Positions 10,121-22,935 are shown, numbered from the stretch's first letter. The stretch is 64,000 nucleotides of DNA from Mycteria americana (GCF_035582795.1 NC_134390.1:1124560-1188559), one strand, 5' to 3'. The notes: a model not told the origin generated them from the letters alone. Program-made: numbers and translations.

Positions 10121-12700
10121 GTTGGTGCGCCGGGCAGATATTTCTGTGCTCCTTCCCCGCCTTGGAGCAGCTTTCTGCTCCTCTGTTACTTTGGCGAAGT
10201 ATTGATTTTGTTATATTATTATTTATTTAAAAAAAAAAAAAAAAAGAAGCAGATTTCAGGAGGGATGAAGGCATGCTTTAGCTTAGAGCATCCTTTTCTC
10301 CCCCCTCCCGGAAAAGGTACGTGCTGCTTTTCCTATTTCCCAGAGCATGGGGAAGGGGGGAAAAAGGTGTTGGTTTTTTTTTTTAATTTGGTGAGGAAAT
10401 GCTGGCTGGGCCCTGAGGAAGGTGAGCTGCTCCCTGTCCCAGCCGGGACTTTTTTATCTTTCTTTATTGCTCTCAGGCTTTTCATTCCAGGCTGGTGTCC
10501 TCGCCTGGCAGATGGCATTTTAATAGGAATATCGGATTAAAATTACCTTCTCTCTCTGTTTCTCTCTCCTCCCCCCTCTTCTCTCCCCAATGTATACTCG
10601 GGATAACACGATTTTGCCCCAAAATCTCGCAGCCGCTGCCTCTTGCTGCAGGTTGGGCAGCACCTGGACGCGGGAAGGAGATCCCAGTGCCTGACTGGAG
10701 GTGACTGGGATGGGGACGGGGATCGGGGGGGGGGGGGGGAGGCTGTCTGGGGAGGAGGGGGGGCTCCAGGCCCTGCTGAACCCCCCTTTCCCGAGGGGAG
10801 CAGCCCCCAGGGAGGCTGGGGGGAAGGGGGGAGGCTGCACCCCCCTTCTTGGCTTTATATATATATATATATTGCTTTTTAAAAAAATATATCTGTTATT
10901 TTCTGTCTCTGCTAAGGCGGAGGGGCCTAATGCGGAACACATGGGCTCTGCCCCTGGGGTGGAAACGCGCCTTCCATAGGGTGTCCATACATCCCGGAGG
11001 CTCACACTTCGGTCCATATGGACTTCTCCATACCTACAGCCATATGGCACAGGCGCGGGGCTGAGAAAAACCTCCGTGGCGGGTCTCTAGGTGCCTCCCC
11101 ACGCCCTTTCCACCCACGAAGGGGTCGGGTGGGTGCAAACCACCCCCCCCCCCCCCCTCCAAACCCACTCGTGCACCGCCGAGAGGTGCGCGCACAACGT
11201 CTATACGTCTGCCGGCGTATTTGCATAGAGCTCAACCTATATGTTGCCAGGAGGGTGGCTCCGCTGTGCACCCAGACACGCACACGCAGGGTGACTCCTC
11301 CTGGGTCCTGCCAGCTATTTACAGGCGAAAACAAATGCTGGGAGAAGCCAATAAGCTCCATAAAACTTTATAGGATTTCCTTTACACATGGGAAACAAGG
11401 GAACAATTTCCTGAACCTGCCAAACAAAAGTTTCTTCCAGCAGCGGCTCCGGCTGCCTTGAGGGGTACAATTAGCAAATGGGGCACCTCCTCCTCCTCTC
11501 CGAGGGCTTTTATTTCAATTCTTATTATTTTATTTGATGGTTGTTATCGGGGGATGGTGGGGTTCTGGTTATTTGGCGGGTTGCGAGCTGCAAAGGTATT
11601 TAATTTGACTGTCGTTTAACAGTCAGCGGATAAAAATCCTCTTTTGGGGGGGATTTTTTTTTTTTTTTTCCCCGTCTCGACTGTCATTTTCCCGTCGGTT
11701 TGGAGTGAAATACTGCAAAGCCAAGCAAGGCATTTATCTGCTGCCTGTGTAAGAGTGGCTCCCCCACTCCTGGGGCCTGGGGTGATTTCAGGGGGGCTGG
11801 GTGGGCTCGGGAGCCATTCTAATCATCTCTTTCTTTTCTTTTTTTCTTCCCCCCCCGGTTTTTATTTTTTCCCCATGCTGTGTAAATCTATTGACTGGTT
11901 GTTCAGGCACAAAACCCTCTTGGCGTGTACTGGTAATTGCTCGTTATTCCGTTCAATTTTCTCTTAAGCAATGTCTTCCCCTCGCTCTCACCGGTATTAT
12001 TGCAGCGTCTCTGGGTTATTATTTTTTATTCTGATTACATTTCGCACTCTAACACCACCTTTTCCCTCTCCTTTTTAACCGGGAAGCTGTCAAGGCAGCT
12101 TGGGTCTGTCAAGGCAAGGGTTAACCAGCTCCCAGACCACGCGTGTTTTATCTGCGAGAGCAGGGGAAAAAAAAGGAAAACAACCCCGAAACACCCCTAA
12201 AAAAACCCACTTTAAATTTCAAACTTTCGCATTTCCACCCTGCGGAGCGGAGTGCGGCTACTTATGATTAATTATTGGCTTCTCCTGGCCCGGGGGGGGG
12301 TAGAGGGGGCCGGGGGGGGCTCTGCACCCCTCTTCCCTCTCTTCTTCAGGGCGCATTTTTCTGGGGACTGGTGGGTGTTTGGTGGATGTTGTTGCTGGTG
12401 CTGTCTGGAAGAGATTTGCCTTTTTATTTCCCCTCTCGGCTGCTCAATCCCTTCCCAAAGACTCAAGAAGGAAATAGAAAAGGACTTACCTTGCCCCGTC
12501 ATCCGTGTCAACCCCGTGAGAACTTAAAATGGCCCAAAACCAACAAACCAACCAAAGTTCCTTTTTTTTGTTTTTTTTTTTTATAGAAATCCAGGACTTT
12601 TTTTTTTTGTTTGGTTATTGGTTTTTTTGTTGTTGTTGTTGTTGTTGTTGTTGTGGCTAAAAAAAAAAAAAAGCAAAGCTCTTTTAGTTTCACCGAGAAC
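10121..12700. other. HOXC5-HOXC4 intergenic, part 1; no gene
   Basis: No supported gene. It holds a short (TA)n at about 10857-10872, a perfect palindrome GTCCATATGGAC at 11012-11023 with a second CCATATGG at 11040-11047, and a (GTT)n tract at about 12628-12653. The stretch 11490-11660 is moderately AT-rich and may be regulatory. Confidence 0.45.
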
Positions 12701-12714
12701 ATGAGAACATTAGC

Positions 12715-13011
12715 AGAAATACTCATGGCTTCTATGTGAATTTAGTAGTTTAAAACTTTTGAAGGTTATTTATGTGGATGGCCCTAAGCAAAAGCCCTGA
12801 ATGGCTCTCAGGGAGCACGTGATGTCATTAAACTAAGTTTTATGGTTTGGGGGAGCTGACAAACCCACAATATATTTACATCATATATAATCTTAACTGT
12901 CCACCATCGCAGCTGCTAGAGCTGTTTAATGCTGGGACAGTGGGACAAGGCGCTTAGTGCGGAGCGCGGCGGCTGCGGGGCTCCTGGAGCAGCATCTCCC
13001 CGGCCACCCCA
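12715..13011 (+). promoter_or_regulatory. putative upstream promoter and noncoding first exon
   Basis: A complex AT-rich block with E-box CACGTG (12816-12821), the segment ATGTCATTAAAC, a TTTTATGG core (about 12839-12846) and a TATA-like TATATAA (12884-12890). About 120 bases after the TATA-like box is a good splice donor, CCA|GTAAGT (12012 positions later than 1000, that is GT at 13012). This suggests a noncoding first exon of roughly 12915-13011, perhaps spliced to HOXC4. Alternative upstream noncoding exons are known for mammalian HOXC4/5/6. The exon is an inference. Confidence 0.4.
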
Positions 13012-13017
13012 GTAAGT

Positions 13018-14350
13018 TTTTCTCCTGAACTTTCCTTTTTCTTTTTCTTTTTTTTTTTTTTTTTTAAGTCTTTTTTAACCTCTTTTACTTATTCCCATTT
13101 TTTTAACCCTCTCTAGGAACGGCGAAACAATTTTTTGAAAGGGGGGGGTGGGTGGGTAAAATTCCCTTCCCCGCGTGGGAAAAGGGGGTGGGGGATGTGT
13201 TTTGAGGGGGGGGGGTAGAGCTGGAATGTGAGGTTTGCAAAGGGGCGAGCTGCAGGCAAGGATCTTATCTGGCAGGAATCGCAGCTCCCCCCCCCTTCAC
13301 CCCCCCGCCCTCGCATCCCCAGGGCTGCTGGAGAGGAGATAAGGCCAAAGAAGGTCTATACATTACTGGTTCGGCAGGCAAACCCCCCCCCCCCTTCCCC
13401 ATCAGCCGCCCCCCCCCGTCCAGCCTGGGCGCATCCCGAAGTTTCAACCCCATTCCTGAGTTTGGAAAGGGGGGGATTTATTTGTGGTTGGGGGGGCGGA
13501 GGGGGAGCTGGGCTTTGCAAGGAGAGGAAGGGAAAGGGAAAGAAATGGGGAAAAAAATGAGAAAAAAAGGGGGAAAGCCCTAAGTGGTGCCGAGGAAGCG
13601 GCCGCGCCGGGAAGGGCATGCGCGGGGGGGGGGGGGGCGGGCGGGGCCGCTGCAGGTGTGCGGAGGGAGGGTCGCTCCGTGGGCGGCCCCCACGGGGAGG
13701 GGGGGATGCCCACGCCGAGGGGAAGAGGCTCTGTGAAGAGAGTGGACCCCCCCCCACCTCGCCCCGTGGGGAATGGTTGGTGAAGTGGGGCTTGTCACGC
13801 GTGTGTGTGTGTGTGTAGGGGGGTGTCACGCGTGGGGCAGGGCCATCTCCTGGGTCTGAGTGGTAGCTGAGGCTCCTCCCGGCGACTTCTTGGGGTGCCG
13901 GGATGCCCCCAACCCCGGGGGTCCCTTTGGGGTCAAACCTCCCCGAGGAGCCCGGGGCGGTGGGGAGGGGGGGGGTGAAGGAGGGGGGTGCAACCCACTG
14001 GGAACCCGGGACGGGGGAGAGATGGCCTTGCTCCCTGGCTCCCACCCCGGGGTGCCCTCCACGAGGAGTGGGTCCCACGGAAAACAACGGGGCACCCCCT
14101 CCCCACCCCCTCCCAGACAATAGTGGGGCCCCTATTGTTCCCGGGGGGGGGGGGCAGGTGCTCAGCTTTGTGTGTCCCCCCCCCGCGAGGCCCCATCCTG
14201 GTGTCATCCCAGGCCTGGTGTTTAGGGGGGACGCATCCTCGGGGGGGGGGGGGGGCACGTCTTGTATTTGGGGGGGGGCACAGTGCAGGGAGCAGAGGCC
14301 GCAGATTCCCACCCGTGACGTGAGTTGTCTGGAGGGGTTTCCACCCGGGA
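13018..14350. other. GC-rich intergenic, no gene
   Basis: Long G and C runs dominate, with a small (GT)n at about 13800-13816. The 534-codon open frame on the - strand reaching into this region is a by-product of high GC and few stops. It shows no domain. Confidence 0.5.
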
Positions 14351-14351
14351 G

Positions 14352-14645
14352 TGCACGCTCACACCCACGCGCACCCACGCACAAGCACGAACGCACGCAC
14401 ACGCGTGTGTGCGCGCAGGCAGGCGTACAAATGCACGCAGAGGGGCACGAACACACGTGCACGTACATGCGAGCGTGCAAATGCGCACACACGCGCACGC
14501 CTAGGCCAGCACACGTGCAAGCAAGCAAATGCACGCTCATATGCACGCACATGCGCACGCACGTGCTCACGAGGGCGTGCATGCACCCCCCCTGCAAGTG
14601 CACGCGCACACGCAAGGCCTCGCACGCGCACAAACGCCCACAAAC
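14352..14645. repeat. alternating CA/CG-rich low-complexity tract
   Basis: About 290 bp of mainly alternating pyrimidine-purine sequence built from CAC, GCAC and GCGC words (such as GCACACACGCGCACGC). It has no strict unit. Alternating CA/CG tracts favour Z-DNA. A similar tract lies at 40410-40745. Confidence 0.7.
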
Positions 14646-14649
14646 CCGG

Positions 14650-17600
14650 TGTGCGACCTCCCCCGTGGGTGCTGGGGGGCTCTGTGGGTGCTGGGGGGGG
14701 TGTCTGTGGGTGCTGAACCTCTGCCGGCAGCTCCCTTGCAGGGATGGGGACCCCCCCCGCCCTTGCAGCCAGGGCCAGACCCCCCTCCTCCGTACCCCAG
14801 GGACCACTGCTCCCCACCCAGAGGGGGGGGACAGGGCTGCCCCCCCACCCTGGGGTGCTCGGGGAGCAGGAGGGCAGCCGGGCTGCACCCCACTCCGCAG
14901 GCACAACCTTTGGGGAAAGGATGGAGGCAGGGACATGGTGAAACACCCAGGGACCCCCAAATCTTTTCCTCTCCAGAGCCCTGTGGGGGCTTAAGCCCCC
15001 CCCAAAAGCAGGGAGCAACCCAGCAGGAGGGTCTGGGGCAGCACCCTGGGACCTGTGGTCCTTTTGGGGCGCCCGGTGTGGGGGGAGGGATTTTAAGCCC
15101 CTTCTCCATGTGCCTTACTCGGGGACCCTCAATTGGGGGTGTCCCGCGGGGGCTGAGCCCTCCCGGGGGGAGCAGTTCTCTGTCCCAGAGGGTCTTGGCG
15201 AGGTCAGAGGGAGGGTTTCAGCGATTGGGGGGGGGCCTGCTCTTCTGCAGAAGCCTTGTAAGCCCCCCCAGCCCTCGCTGCCCCCTTTTTGCACCCCCAT
15301 TTTGACACCTTGGGGCTGCACAAACCAATGCAGAGGCGTATTTTGGGGGGGCCGGGTTTTAGTCTCCATCATGAGGATGGAGAAGAATTTTTCCCCCCAA
15401 ACCCACTGGGAAGGTGGATTCCGCCCCCCCCCCCCCCCGCCCCGGGCAGATCTGTTTACCTGAGCCCTATGCAACAATGGGGCTCTATAGGGCTCATCTA
15501 TAGGGCTCGCCTATAGGGCTCCATCGCTGGGGCGGGTGTGCCCTGAGCATGCCACCTCCGAGGATATATCAAAAAATAGCATCAGAAATAATCAGTATTT
15601 TCTTTACCCCCCCTCCCCAAGCAGAGAGGTGTCCCCACGGGAGTGGGACAAGGCCACTGTCCCCAGTTCAGGGCTCTCCGGGGGGGTCCCCGGGGTCTCC
15701 GGGGGGGTCCCTGGGGTCTCAGCATCCTTTTCTCGCCCCCCACCTCCCCCCCGCCTCCGGGACAGGGCATGTCCTGTCCCGGCCTGGCTGGGTGCTGCGG
15801 GCTTGGAAAGGGGGAAAATGCTAAAAAATAGATTTATTCCCTTTATTTAGCGGTGGTTAATAGTGGGAAATGATGCTAGGAAAAAAACCCGCTGCCAAAA
15901 ACTCGGGCAGCTCCCAGCCTGGGGAGCTGGGAACACGCAGGGGCTGGGGGGACCCTGGAGCACCCTCACCCCCCCCCCATCACCCCAAACCCCACGAAAA
16001 GTCCTTGCGAGGCTCGTTTAAAAAAATGTGATTCTGGGATAAGACGAAGTCGCTCAAAACCTGGAAGCATCCAAAAGGGAAGAGGGGATTTGGGGGGACC
16101 GGTCCCCCCAGCTTCACCAGGGACCACCAGCGCTTTCCGGGGGTAAAAGGGGATGCTCTCCCACGCGTGTCGAGGCTGGCTGTGGCAGAAACACGGGGGG
16201 GTCGCAGATTTGGGGAGAAAGAAGAAAGTTTGTTGCGTCCGACGTGAAACTCGGCTCTTTCTTTCCCCTGCGACCTCTCATTTCCCACCTCTTCCTCTCG
16301 GCGATGGCTGGGGGGGGGGTTAAAAAGAGGTGCCGGGTTGCAGACATTTCTTCCGGATATTTTAGGGCTTTTATATTTTAAATTAAATATAATTTAATTT
16401 GAGGTTAGATGCTGCTCGCCTTTGCGTATGCGACCGGGAGAGCTCCCAGTCGTCTGTTGTGTGAATTACGGGATTAAAAACCTCCAGTGCTCCTAAGAAA
16501 TCCCCCGTTGGAGTAACAAGCACAAGAATTTTCTGCATAATTGGACAGCAGAAAGAAAAAAATAAAGTCCGGGGAATAGAATTTCCTCGCATCCAGCTCG
16601 GTGTTGGGAAAAAAAAAAGGGGTTATTGGAGGGTGGATGAGAGGACGGAGGAAATCCGGCTGAAATAGGTGCAGCCCGATGTTTCCATCCCATCATCTGG
16701 GTGGGTTTTTTTTCACTCCCCGAGGTGGGGAAGAGAGTTTCTGAAGATCATCTTCCATTTCCCCCCTGCCCCTTCCCCAGCAGCCGGGCTGCGGAGCCGC
16801 CTGTCCCTGCAGATCCTATTGATGGATTGATTTTATTGATTTATTATCCACTCCTCAAAGCGCGTTTCTATCAAATGATGTTTTGATCTGGGTTTTCCCG
16901 GTCAAGAGTTGAATCCCGAGTTATCGATTTATATTTTTCCCCTCTTTTTTTTTTTGGTGGGGGGGAGGCATTATTTGCCATTTTCCTCTTGCCTGGCAGA
17001 CACGACCCCTTTTCCCAGCAGGGACTGGGAATTTCCATCCTCCCCATCCACTTTCCCTGCTTTTAGGAAGGAAGGGACGAAAGAAAATAAACACCCCAAT
17101 GACTTTCGCTCCGGACACATCCTTTATATCTCTTTATCCCAACTCTTTTCTCCTCCTTATGGGGAAAAGGGTCAAAGCACCACGCTTTGGCCAGACCTGA
17201 GATAAACCCCACCTTTATTTCCCCCTATATCCAATTTATTCCTCCTTTTTCCTCCTGCTTGAGCTGCGTCTATGTGCAGATTTCTACTACACGCAGCCAT
17301 AGGCACCGGTATGCTGTGCATGTAGCAGTATGGATATTCTATACGTGCAGTCCATAGGTGGCTGGGAGGCTGCAGAGGGTGTGCACACAGACACGCACAC
17401 TTATCTAAACAGACACAGATATATTTAAATGTTTTCTTGGCACTTAGCAGATTCCTCTGGTTCCCTCTCAGCAGTAAAATAATCACCAGGGAAGGGAGAG
17501 CGGCTACTGTTGACCTCTGGTATTTATCCGCGTCCAGGGCAGGATTTTAAGAGTTTGCTGGAGTTCGGGCAAGAGGAGCTGGTGCTCACCCTGCTTTAAA

Positions 17601-17930
17601 AACAGAAACTTTATTTCCCCTAGGTTTAGGCGAAATAAATAAATACAGCTCGGAGGGAGTCAGCAGTATGCGATACGGGTTTTGCAATTTGGGTCGTATT
17701 TTTGTTTTCAAGACACCCGCTCCCCCCTCGCCCCGACCCCCCGAGCCGGCGCTGCGGGGCTCGGCTCCGTCCCGGCTCCCGGGCGGGGGGGTGAAGGCAG
17801 CCGGGGGGCTCTGCTGGGAGACCCCCGAGCCGCCAGCCCCCCAAAACCCGGCAAACGCGCCGGGATCTCTTCTGCCAGGCGCGGGGTGTTGGCGAACACA
17901 CCTCCATCCCTGATGTAATTCCTTCCGCCT
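14650..17930. other. HOXC5-HOXC4 intergenic, part 2; no gene
   Basis: No supported gene. It contains a small cluster of CTATAGGGCTC repeats (15482-15524) and an AT-rich island near 16345-16600. At 17270-17410 a TATACGTG- and ACACAGACACG-rich stretch resembles those at 11010-11300 and 47215-47770. Confidence 0.45.
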
Positions 17931-18173
17931 TTCTTCCTCTTTTCTTCCTTTTCTGCCTCTTTTCTTCCTGTTGTCTTCCTATTTCCTTCCTTCCTTCCTT
18001 CCTTCCTTCCTTCCTTCCTTCCTTCCTTCCTTCCTTCCTTCCTTCCTTCCTTCCTTCCTTCCTTCCTTCCCTGTCTCTTTTCTTCCTTCCTTTTTTCTTT
18101 TTCTTTCTTTCTTTCATTCTTTCTTTCTTTCTTTCTTTCATTCTTTCATTAATTTTCTTTCTATTTTTCTTTC

Positions 18174-18260
<87 letters not shown>

Positions 18261-18540
18261 CTCTCTCTCTTTCTCTCCTTCCTTCCTTTCCTTTCCTTTC
18301 TCTTTTCTTTCTTTCTTTCTCACTTTCTCACTTCCTCTCCTTCCTCCCTCCCTCCCCCCCTTCTCTCTTTCTCTCTCGGCCTCTCCCCCCCCCCTTCTCT
18401 CTCCCTTTCTCGCCATCTCTTTTTCTTTCCATATTTCCCTCTCATTCTCTCTCTCTCTCCCCATCTCATCTTTTTTTCTCTCTTCTCCCTCTTATCCTCC
18501 ACCCCTCGTCTCCCCCTCCCCCAAACTCTGCTTTTCCACC
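17931..18540. repeat. pyrimidine microsatellites (CCTT)n and (CTTT)n
   Basis: About 600 bp of almost pure pyrimidine on the + strand: (CCTT)n at about 17982-18070, (CTTT)n at about 18100-18260, then mixed C/T tracts. The long Ser/Phe/Leu open frame over it and its Lys/Glu/Arg complement are artefacts. Confidence 0.95.
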
Positions 18541-18559
18541 CCAAACCGAAGGCACCTCA

Positions 18560-19858
18560 CTTGAAGCCCCCCCCCAAAAGCCTGAGCAGCCCCTGGGCAA
18601 ACCCCAGCACCTGGGGGATTTTCCCCCCCTATTTCTCCCCATTCACTCGTTCCCGTGTTTATTTTTAAGGCCTTTCCCCCTCACCACCACCACCCCCCCC
18701 AGCAGATTCGTCCTCCGTATGGACCTTGGGGTGGGGCACAGCTTGGGGGGTACAGCTTGGGGGACACACAGCTTGGGGGAGGACACAGCTCCTGCAAAGC
18801 TCAAACCCTCCTCTCCTTTTGGGGTGTGGGGGGGGACACCGTCCCTCTGCTAGAGCCACATTAGGGGGTTTGCAGGCCAAGCTTGATGAGTTTCTGTAAT
18901 TAATAACGAGGTACTTCGTGTGCCCCCCCCCGATGCTCCCCCCCTCTCCGCACCCTTCACCGGGATCCAGCATCCAGCGCACTTCGCCCAAATGCCCCCC
19001 AAATTTGGGATCTAAGCAAATCCCCCCCCCTTCCAAGAGCCACCCCGGTGCGTGCAACCCCCCCGGGTGCTGAGAGAGATTTTTGGGGAGCAAGGAGGGG
19101 TTTCTCTGCTGGGGGGTGTGCGTGTGCTGGGCATTCCCCTTCTTCTTTTGCCCCTTGGGCATTTCTTCTCCCTCTGGAGCACACGGGTGGGATTTTTTTG
19201 GGGGAAAAAAAGCCACTTGGGTGCGTGGGCTTGTGCGTGGCCACGCGTGTCCCGCACAAACAAAACTCCCTTTTCCCTGCTATTTTCCTTCCTCTCCTTT
19301 CTGAGGCAGAATAAAGCCCTTTTGCATGTTGGAAAAGGGGGAAATATTTACCTGCAGACTCAAGCTGACACTTTACATCTGTGTCTGCTCCTCTTCGGTA
19401 CCTGTCTCTTGTCGAAATTAATTCTCTCTAATATTGTGGCGAACTAGAAAGCTTTAAAAAATAGGCTGGGGTTGGAACGGCTGGGTCATGTGTGAGGGGA
19501 GAAGTGGAGTATGAACAAACCGATATTTTATGGGAGGCTTTCAGCCTGCCGCACGAACGCCTAATCCTTCACTTAAGCCCCAAAAGCGATGTTTCCAGTC
19601 AGATCTGGGGCTTAAAAGCAGATTTTGGGGAGCTGCGGTTTGCACAGCCCCTCGCAGGCTGCTCCGTGCAGCGACCCTCACCGTGTCCTCTGGGCCAAGG
19701 GCTGCTTTCCCTTTCTTTTCCATTCCCCCCCCCCCAGAAAATCAGCTTACCTTTCCCAGTTTTCCCAGAGAATCTAAAGGACCGGGAGCACCTTTTAGCG
19801 TTGGGAAAAGGCGATTTTCCCCCCAAAACCTCTACGGCCCAGGCAAGCAGGCCATGAT
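18560..19858. other. intergenic, no gene
   Basis: GC-rich, with C and G runs. The short repeated phrase CAGCTTGGGGG occurs four times at about 18738-18790. Nothing coding was recognised. Confidence 0.45.
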
Positions 19859-19985
19859 TTTTTTTTCCTTCTTTTTTTTCCTTCTTTTTTTTTCCCCTTT
19901 TTTCTCCTTTTTTCTTTCTTTTTTTTTTCCTTCCTTTTTTTCTTTTTTTTTCTTTTTTTTCTTTCTTTTCTTTTTTTTTTTTTTT
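19859..19985. repeat. T-rich pyrimidine tract
   Basis: About 125 bp of T with interspersed C (TTTTTTTTCCTT type) on the + strand. Low-complexity repeat. Confidence 0.9.
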
Positions 19986-20274
19986 CAGGGAAGCAGCCGA
20001 TTTCTTATCAGGTCGGGATTGATGCCGGCGGCCTGCTTCTCTAGATCATCCCCGCGGCTCCTCTTGTTCCAGCCCGGCTCCCTTTGCTCCCGGGGCCGTG
20101 AGTGATGGCTCCCGCAGCTCCCCATGCCGCCAGAATCCTAATGGCCCCACGGAGGGGGGGACACCCTCTCCCCCCATTTTACTAGCAGGAAATTTTAGGG
20201 AGACCCCCCCCCCAAAAAAAATAAAAGACCTCAGGGCTCACCCTTCCTCAGCCCCTCTTGCTGGAGGCCCCCGC

Positions 20275-20405
20275 GGAAGCCACGAAACGTTTTATTAAAA
20301 GGTTTTGATGGATTCGCCTTGGGGATTAACTAAGATAATAGTTTATTGCACTGCGAAAGATTAAACTGAAAGTACCCTAGTGAAAAAAAATAAATAAACA
20401 TTAAA
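20275..20405. promoter_or_regulatory. AT-rich putative regulatory island
   Basis: Complex AT-rich sequence with ACGTTTTATTAAAAGG, GATTAACTAAGATAATAG and TTTATTGCA words, flanked by GC-rich DNA. Homeodomain-type TTTATT and TAAT cores are frequent. Regulatory role inferred from composition only. Confidence 0.3.
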
Positions 20406-21665
20406 GGGAGCGGGGAGCGCTTTTCCTAGCGTGAAATCCCTTCTTTCCCACCCTAAAAAGGGTCTCCCGGGCTCCGCGCCGCCTTCCCAGGGCGTTATTA
20501 TTATTATTGCAATTATTATTAAGATTTAAATACATGTGATGGCTCGGCGAAGCGGTTGGCCAGGCTTCAGGCTGCGGAGGGGCCATCCCTCGCCATCCCT
20601 ACCCCACGGGGGAGCAGAATTACCCCTGAGAAAAACCCAATTTCCCCGCCTCACCCCGAGCTGTCAGGGCTGGGGCTGCGCCCATGGGCGCGGAGCTGCG
20701 CGCATCTGGGTCGTTGTCGGGTTTAAAGAGCGTGTTTACACCTCGAGAGAGTTTAAAACACGGCCCGAAAGGCGATAAAACCGGGACTTTAAATCATCCT
20801 GCCCTTCATCCCATCGCTTCCCCATCTGCAGCTGGCTGCCATGCTGGGGATCTGCCCTCCGTGTGATGCTGCCGGGCCCCGCAGGGGCAGGACCCACTCC
20901 CCACGCGTGTCGTCCGCTTTTCCATCCCTCCTCACCCCACTTTTCATTGACCTGCAGCCAGAGGAAGGGATACCCCAGGTTTTTAGTACCAGCGGGGTAT
21001 TGATCCCAGCTCTCCGCAGCCTCCAAGGTGAATGGACGGGGGCTGGGTGTCTCAGGGATGGGTTTGCTCAGAGCAACGCGGCCATTTGAACACCCAGGCG
21101 GAAAAAAAAAGAGGCTTTTCTGCATGTTTTTTTGGCTGCTTTTTGCTTAAAAAGTGCTGGGTCGCGTCCCCGGAGGCAGCCCCCCCCGGGATTGATTTTT
21201 AATTGCAAAGGGTGTTAAAAATCGCAGGGATGAGCGCAGCCTGCTAAAAACTGGGCTTCGTCTTGGCTTGGCAGGACTCAAAATGCAGCGAAAAGAGGGA
21301 GTTTTCGCTTATTTTATCCCCTTCCCCCCCGTTTTGGTGCCAGGCCAGAGGTTCTGCATCCCTGCGAGTGAAGGCTGAGCCACCTCTGCCACGTTTCCTC
21401 TGCAGCAGCAGCGGGTCAGGGCTCCCCCCTCCCCAAATTCCCCGGTATAACCCCCCCGGCTGGGGCTGGATTAACTTTCTGGGGGGAAAAAAAGAAACCC
21501 AACCAAACAAAACCCCCTTCATTTTTATCCTCTGTCCCTACACAGAAACTTTTTCCAGCCCCTTCTCCCCGGCCCAAGCCACCAAGAAGGACTCGGGATG
21601 ATGGAGCCGAGAAGTGGATTTGCGACCCGGGGGGGTCTGGGGAAGGAGGCTGGGGGGGGGGGGGG
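20406..21665. other. intergenic, no gene
   Basis: GC-rich single-copy-looking sequence without a recognisable gene. A CCTCGAGAGAGTTTAAA stretch near 20740 and TTTTTAATTG near 21196 are the only AT-rich interruptions. Confidence 0.4.
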
Positions 21666-22040
21666 GGAATGATGTTAATTATTAATATTGTCATCCCGGA
21701 GGAAGATTTCCAGGGGGTGAGAGCAGTAAGTACCACTCAAGCAGAAGCTCTCTCCAACAAGAGGGATCAGCCTCGAGTTTGTATATGTTTCCATCCCATA
21801 CAATAACAGCTATAGATCTGCTAATGGGCTCGCTGCAGCCCCTGGACACTTTCTCCTACAACTTTCACTTCCCCCCCCCCCCCCCCCAAACACGCCCTTT
21901 CCCCAATACAAGCCCAATGTTTTCTTTTCAACTTAACCCAGGGTTCAGCAATTATCCAGCGGGTCAGTATAAGTCGTCTTTGTCTACGAAAAGTCAAGGA
22001 GAAATCTTAGTCCCTGTGTATACATCACTTAAAAGCATCC
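21666..22040. promoter_or_regulatory. putative regulatory island, two blocks
   Basis: Two complex blocks (21666-21870 and 21900-22035) are separated by a run of C. They contain AATTATTAATATTGTC, a TAGATCTGCTAATGGGC phrase and GGTTCAGCAATTATCC, with several TAAT cores. The composition contrasts with the flanking low-complexity DNA. Regulatory role inferred. Confidence 0.35.
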
Positions 22041-22435
22041 CCCAGCCGAGTCCTCCTCTGCCTCTCGCCCCCCCCCCCAATAAACCCTCCCTCAAATAAA
22101 TATTTTAAGCCTAAAAAAAAAAAAAAAAAAGGATCTGAAGGAAGCAAAAGGGAGAAAACCCTCCCCAAGGCCAACAAACCAGGGGAGAGCCCAGATGTGG
22201 TCACATGAACTAGGGCGACCCAGCACACAAATAAAAACCCGGGGAAGAAAATGAGTGCGAGGGTTATTGCTCAGCTCCAGTTCCGAGCGGCTCTGGAAGG
22301 GGTTGATTTGCTGGGGAGCAGAGCTGCAGCAGAAAGCTGGGGCTGCCCGGTCCTGCTAAACCGCAGGACAAGTTGGAGAGGAAAAGAGGAGGAACTTGAT
22401 TACTGGCGTTTTTGATTTATTGTAAATCAAAGCTT

Positions 22436-22935
22436 TCCAAAAAAAAGGGGAAAAAAAAAAGAAAAAAAAAGGAAAAAAGAGAAAAGAAAAAGAAAAAGAA
22501 AAAGAAAGGAGAAAAGAAAAAGAAAAAGGAAAAGAAAAAGAAAAAGGAAAAGAAAAAGAAAAAGGAAAAGGAAAAGGAAAAGGAAAAGGAAAAGGAAAAG
22601 GAAAAGAAAAAGAAAAGGAAAAAGAAAAAGAAAAAGAAAAAGAAAAAGAAAAAGAAAAAGAAAAAGGAAAAGGAAAAGGAAAAGGAAAAGGAAAAGAAAA
22701 AGAAAAAGAAAAAGAAAAAGAAAAAGAAAAAGAAAAAGAAAAAGAAAAAGAAAAAGAAAAAGAAAAAGAAAAAAGAAAAAGGAAAAAAGGAAAAGAAAAA
22801 GGAAAAAGAAAAGGAAAAGAAAAAGAAAAAGAAAAAGAAACAAGAAACAAGAAAACAAGAAAAAAGAAAAAAAACAGGGGAAAAAAACAGAAAAAAAAAC
22901 AGAAAAAAAGGAAAAAAATTTAAAAAGAAAAAAAA
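22436..22935. repeat. purine microsatellite (GAAAAA)n / (GGAAAA)n
   Basis: About 500 bp of A/G on the + strand, mostly hexamers GAAAAA interspersed with GGAAAA. The Lys/Glu open frame on + and the Phe/Ser/Leu frames on - are artefacts of the repeat. Confidence 0.95.

Noticed and set aside
13356-14960. 534-codon open frame on the - strand
   Set aside because: GC-rich with long C/G runs and CA-repeat translation, no domain and no splice or start context. Few stops are expected at this composition.
22200-22220. TGGTCACATGAACT as a retinoid element
   Set aside because: The half-sites face each other instead of repeating directly, with spacing not used by RAR/RXR.
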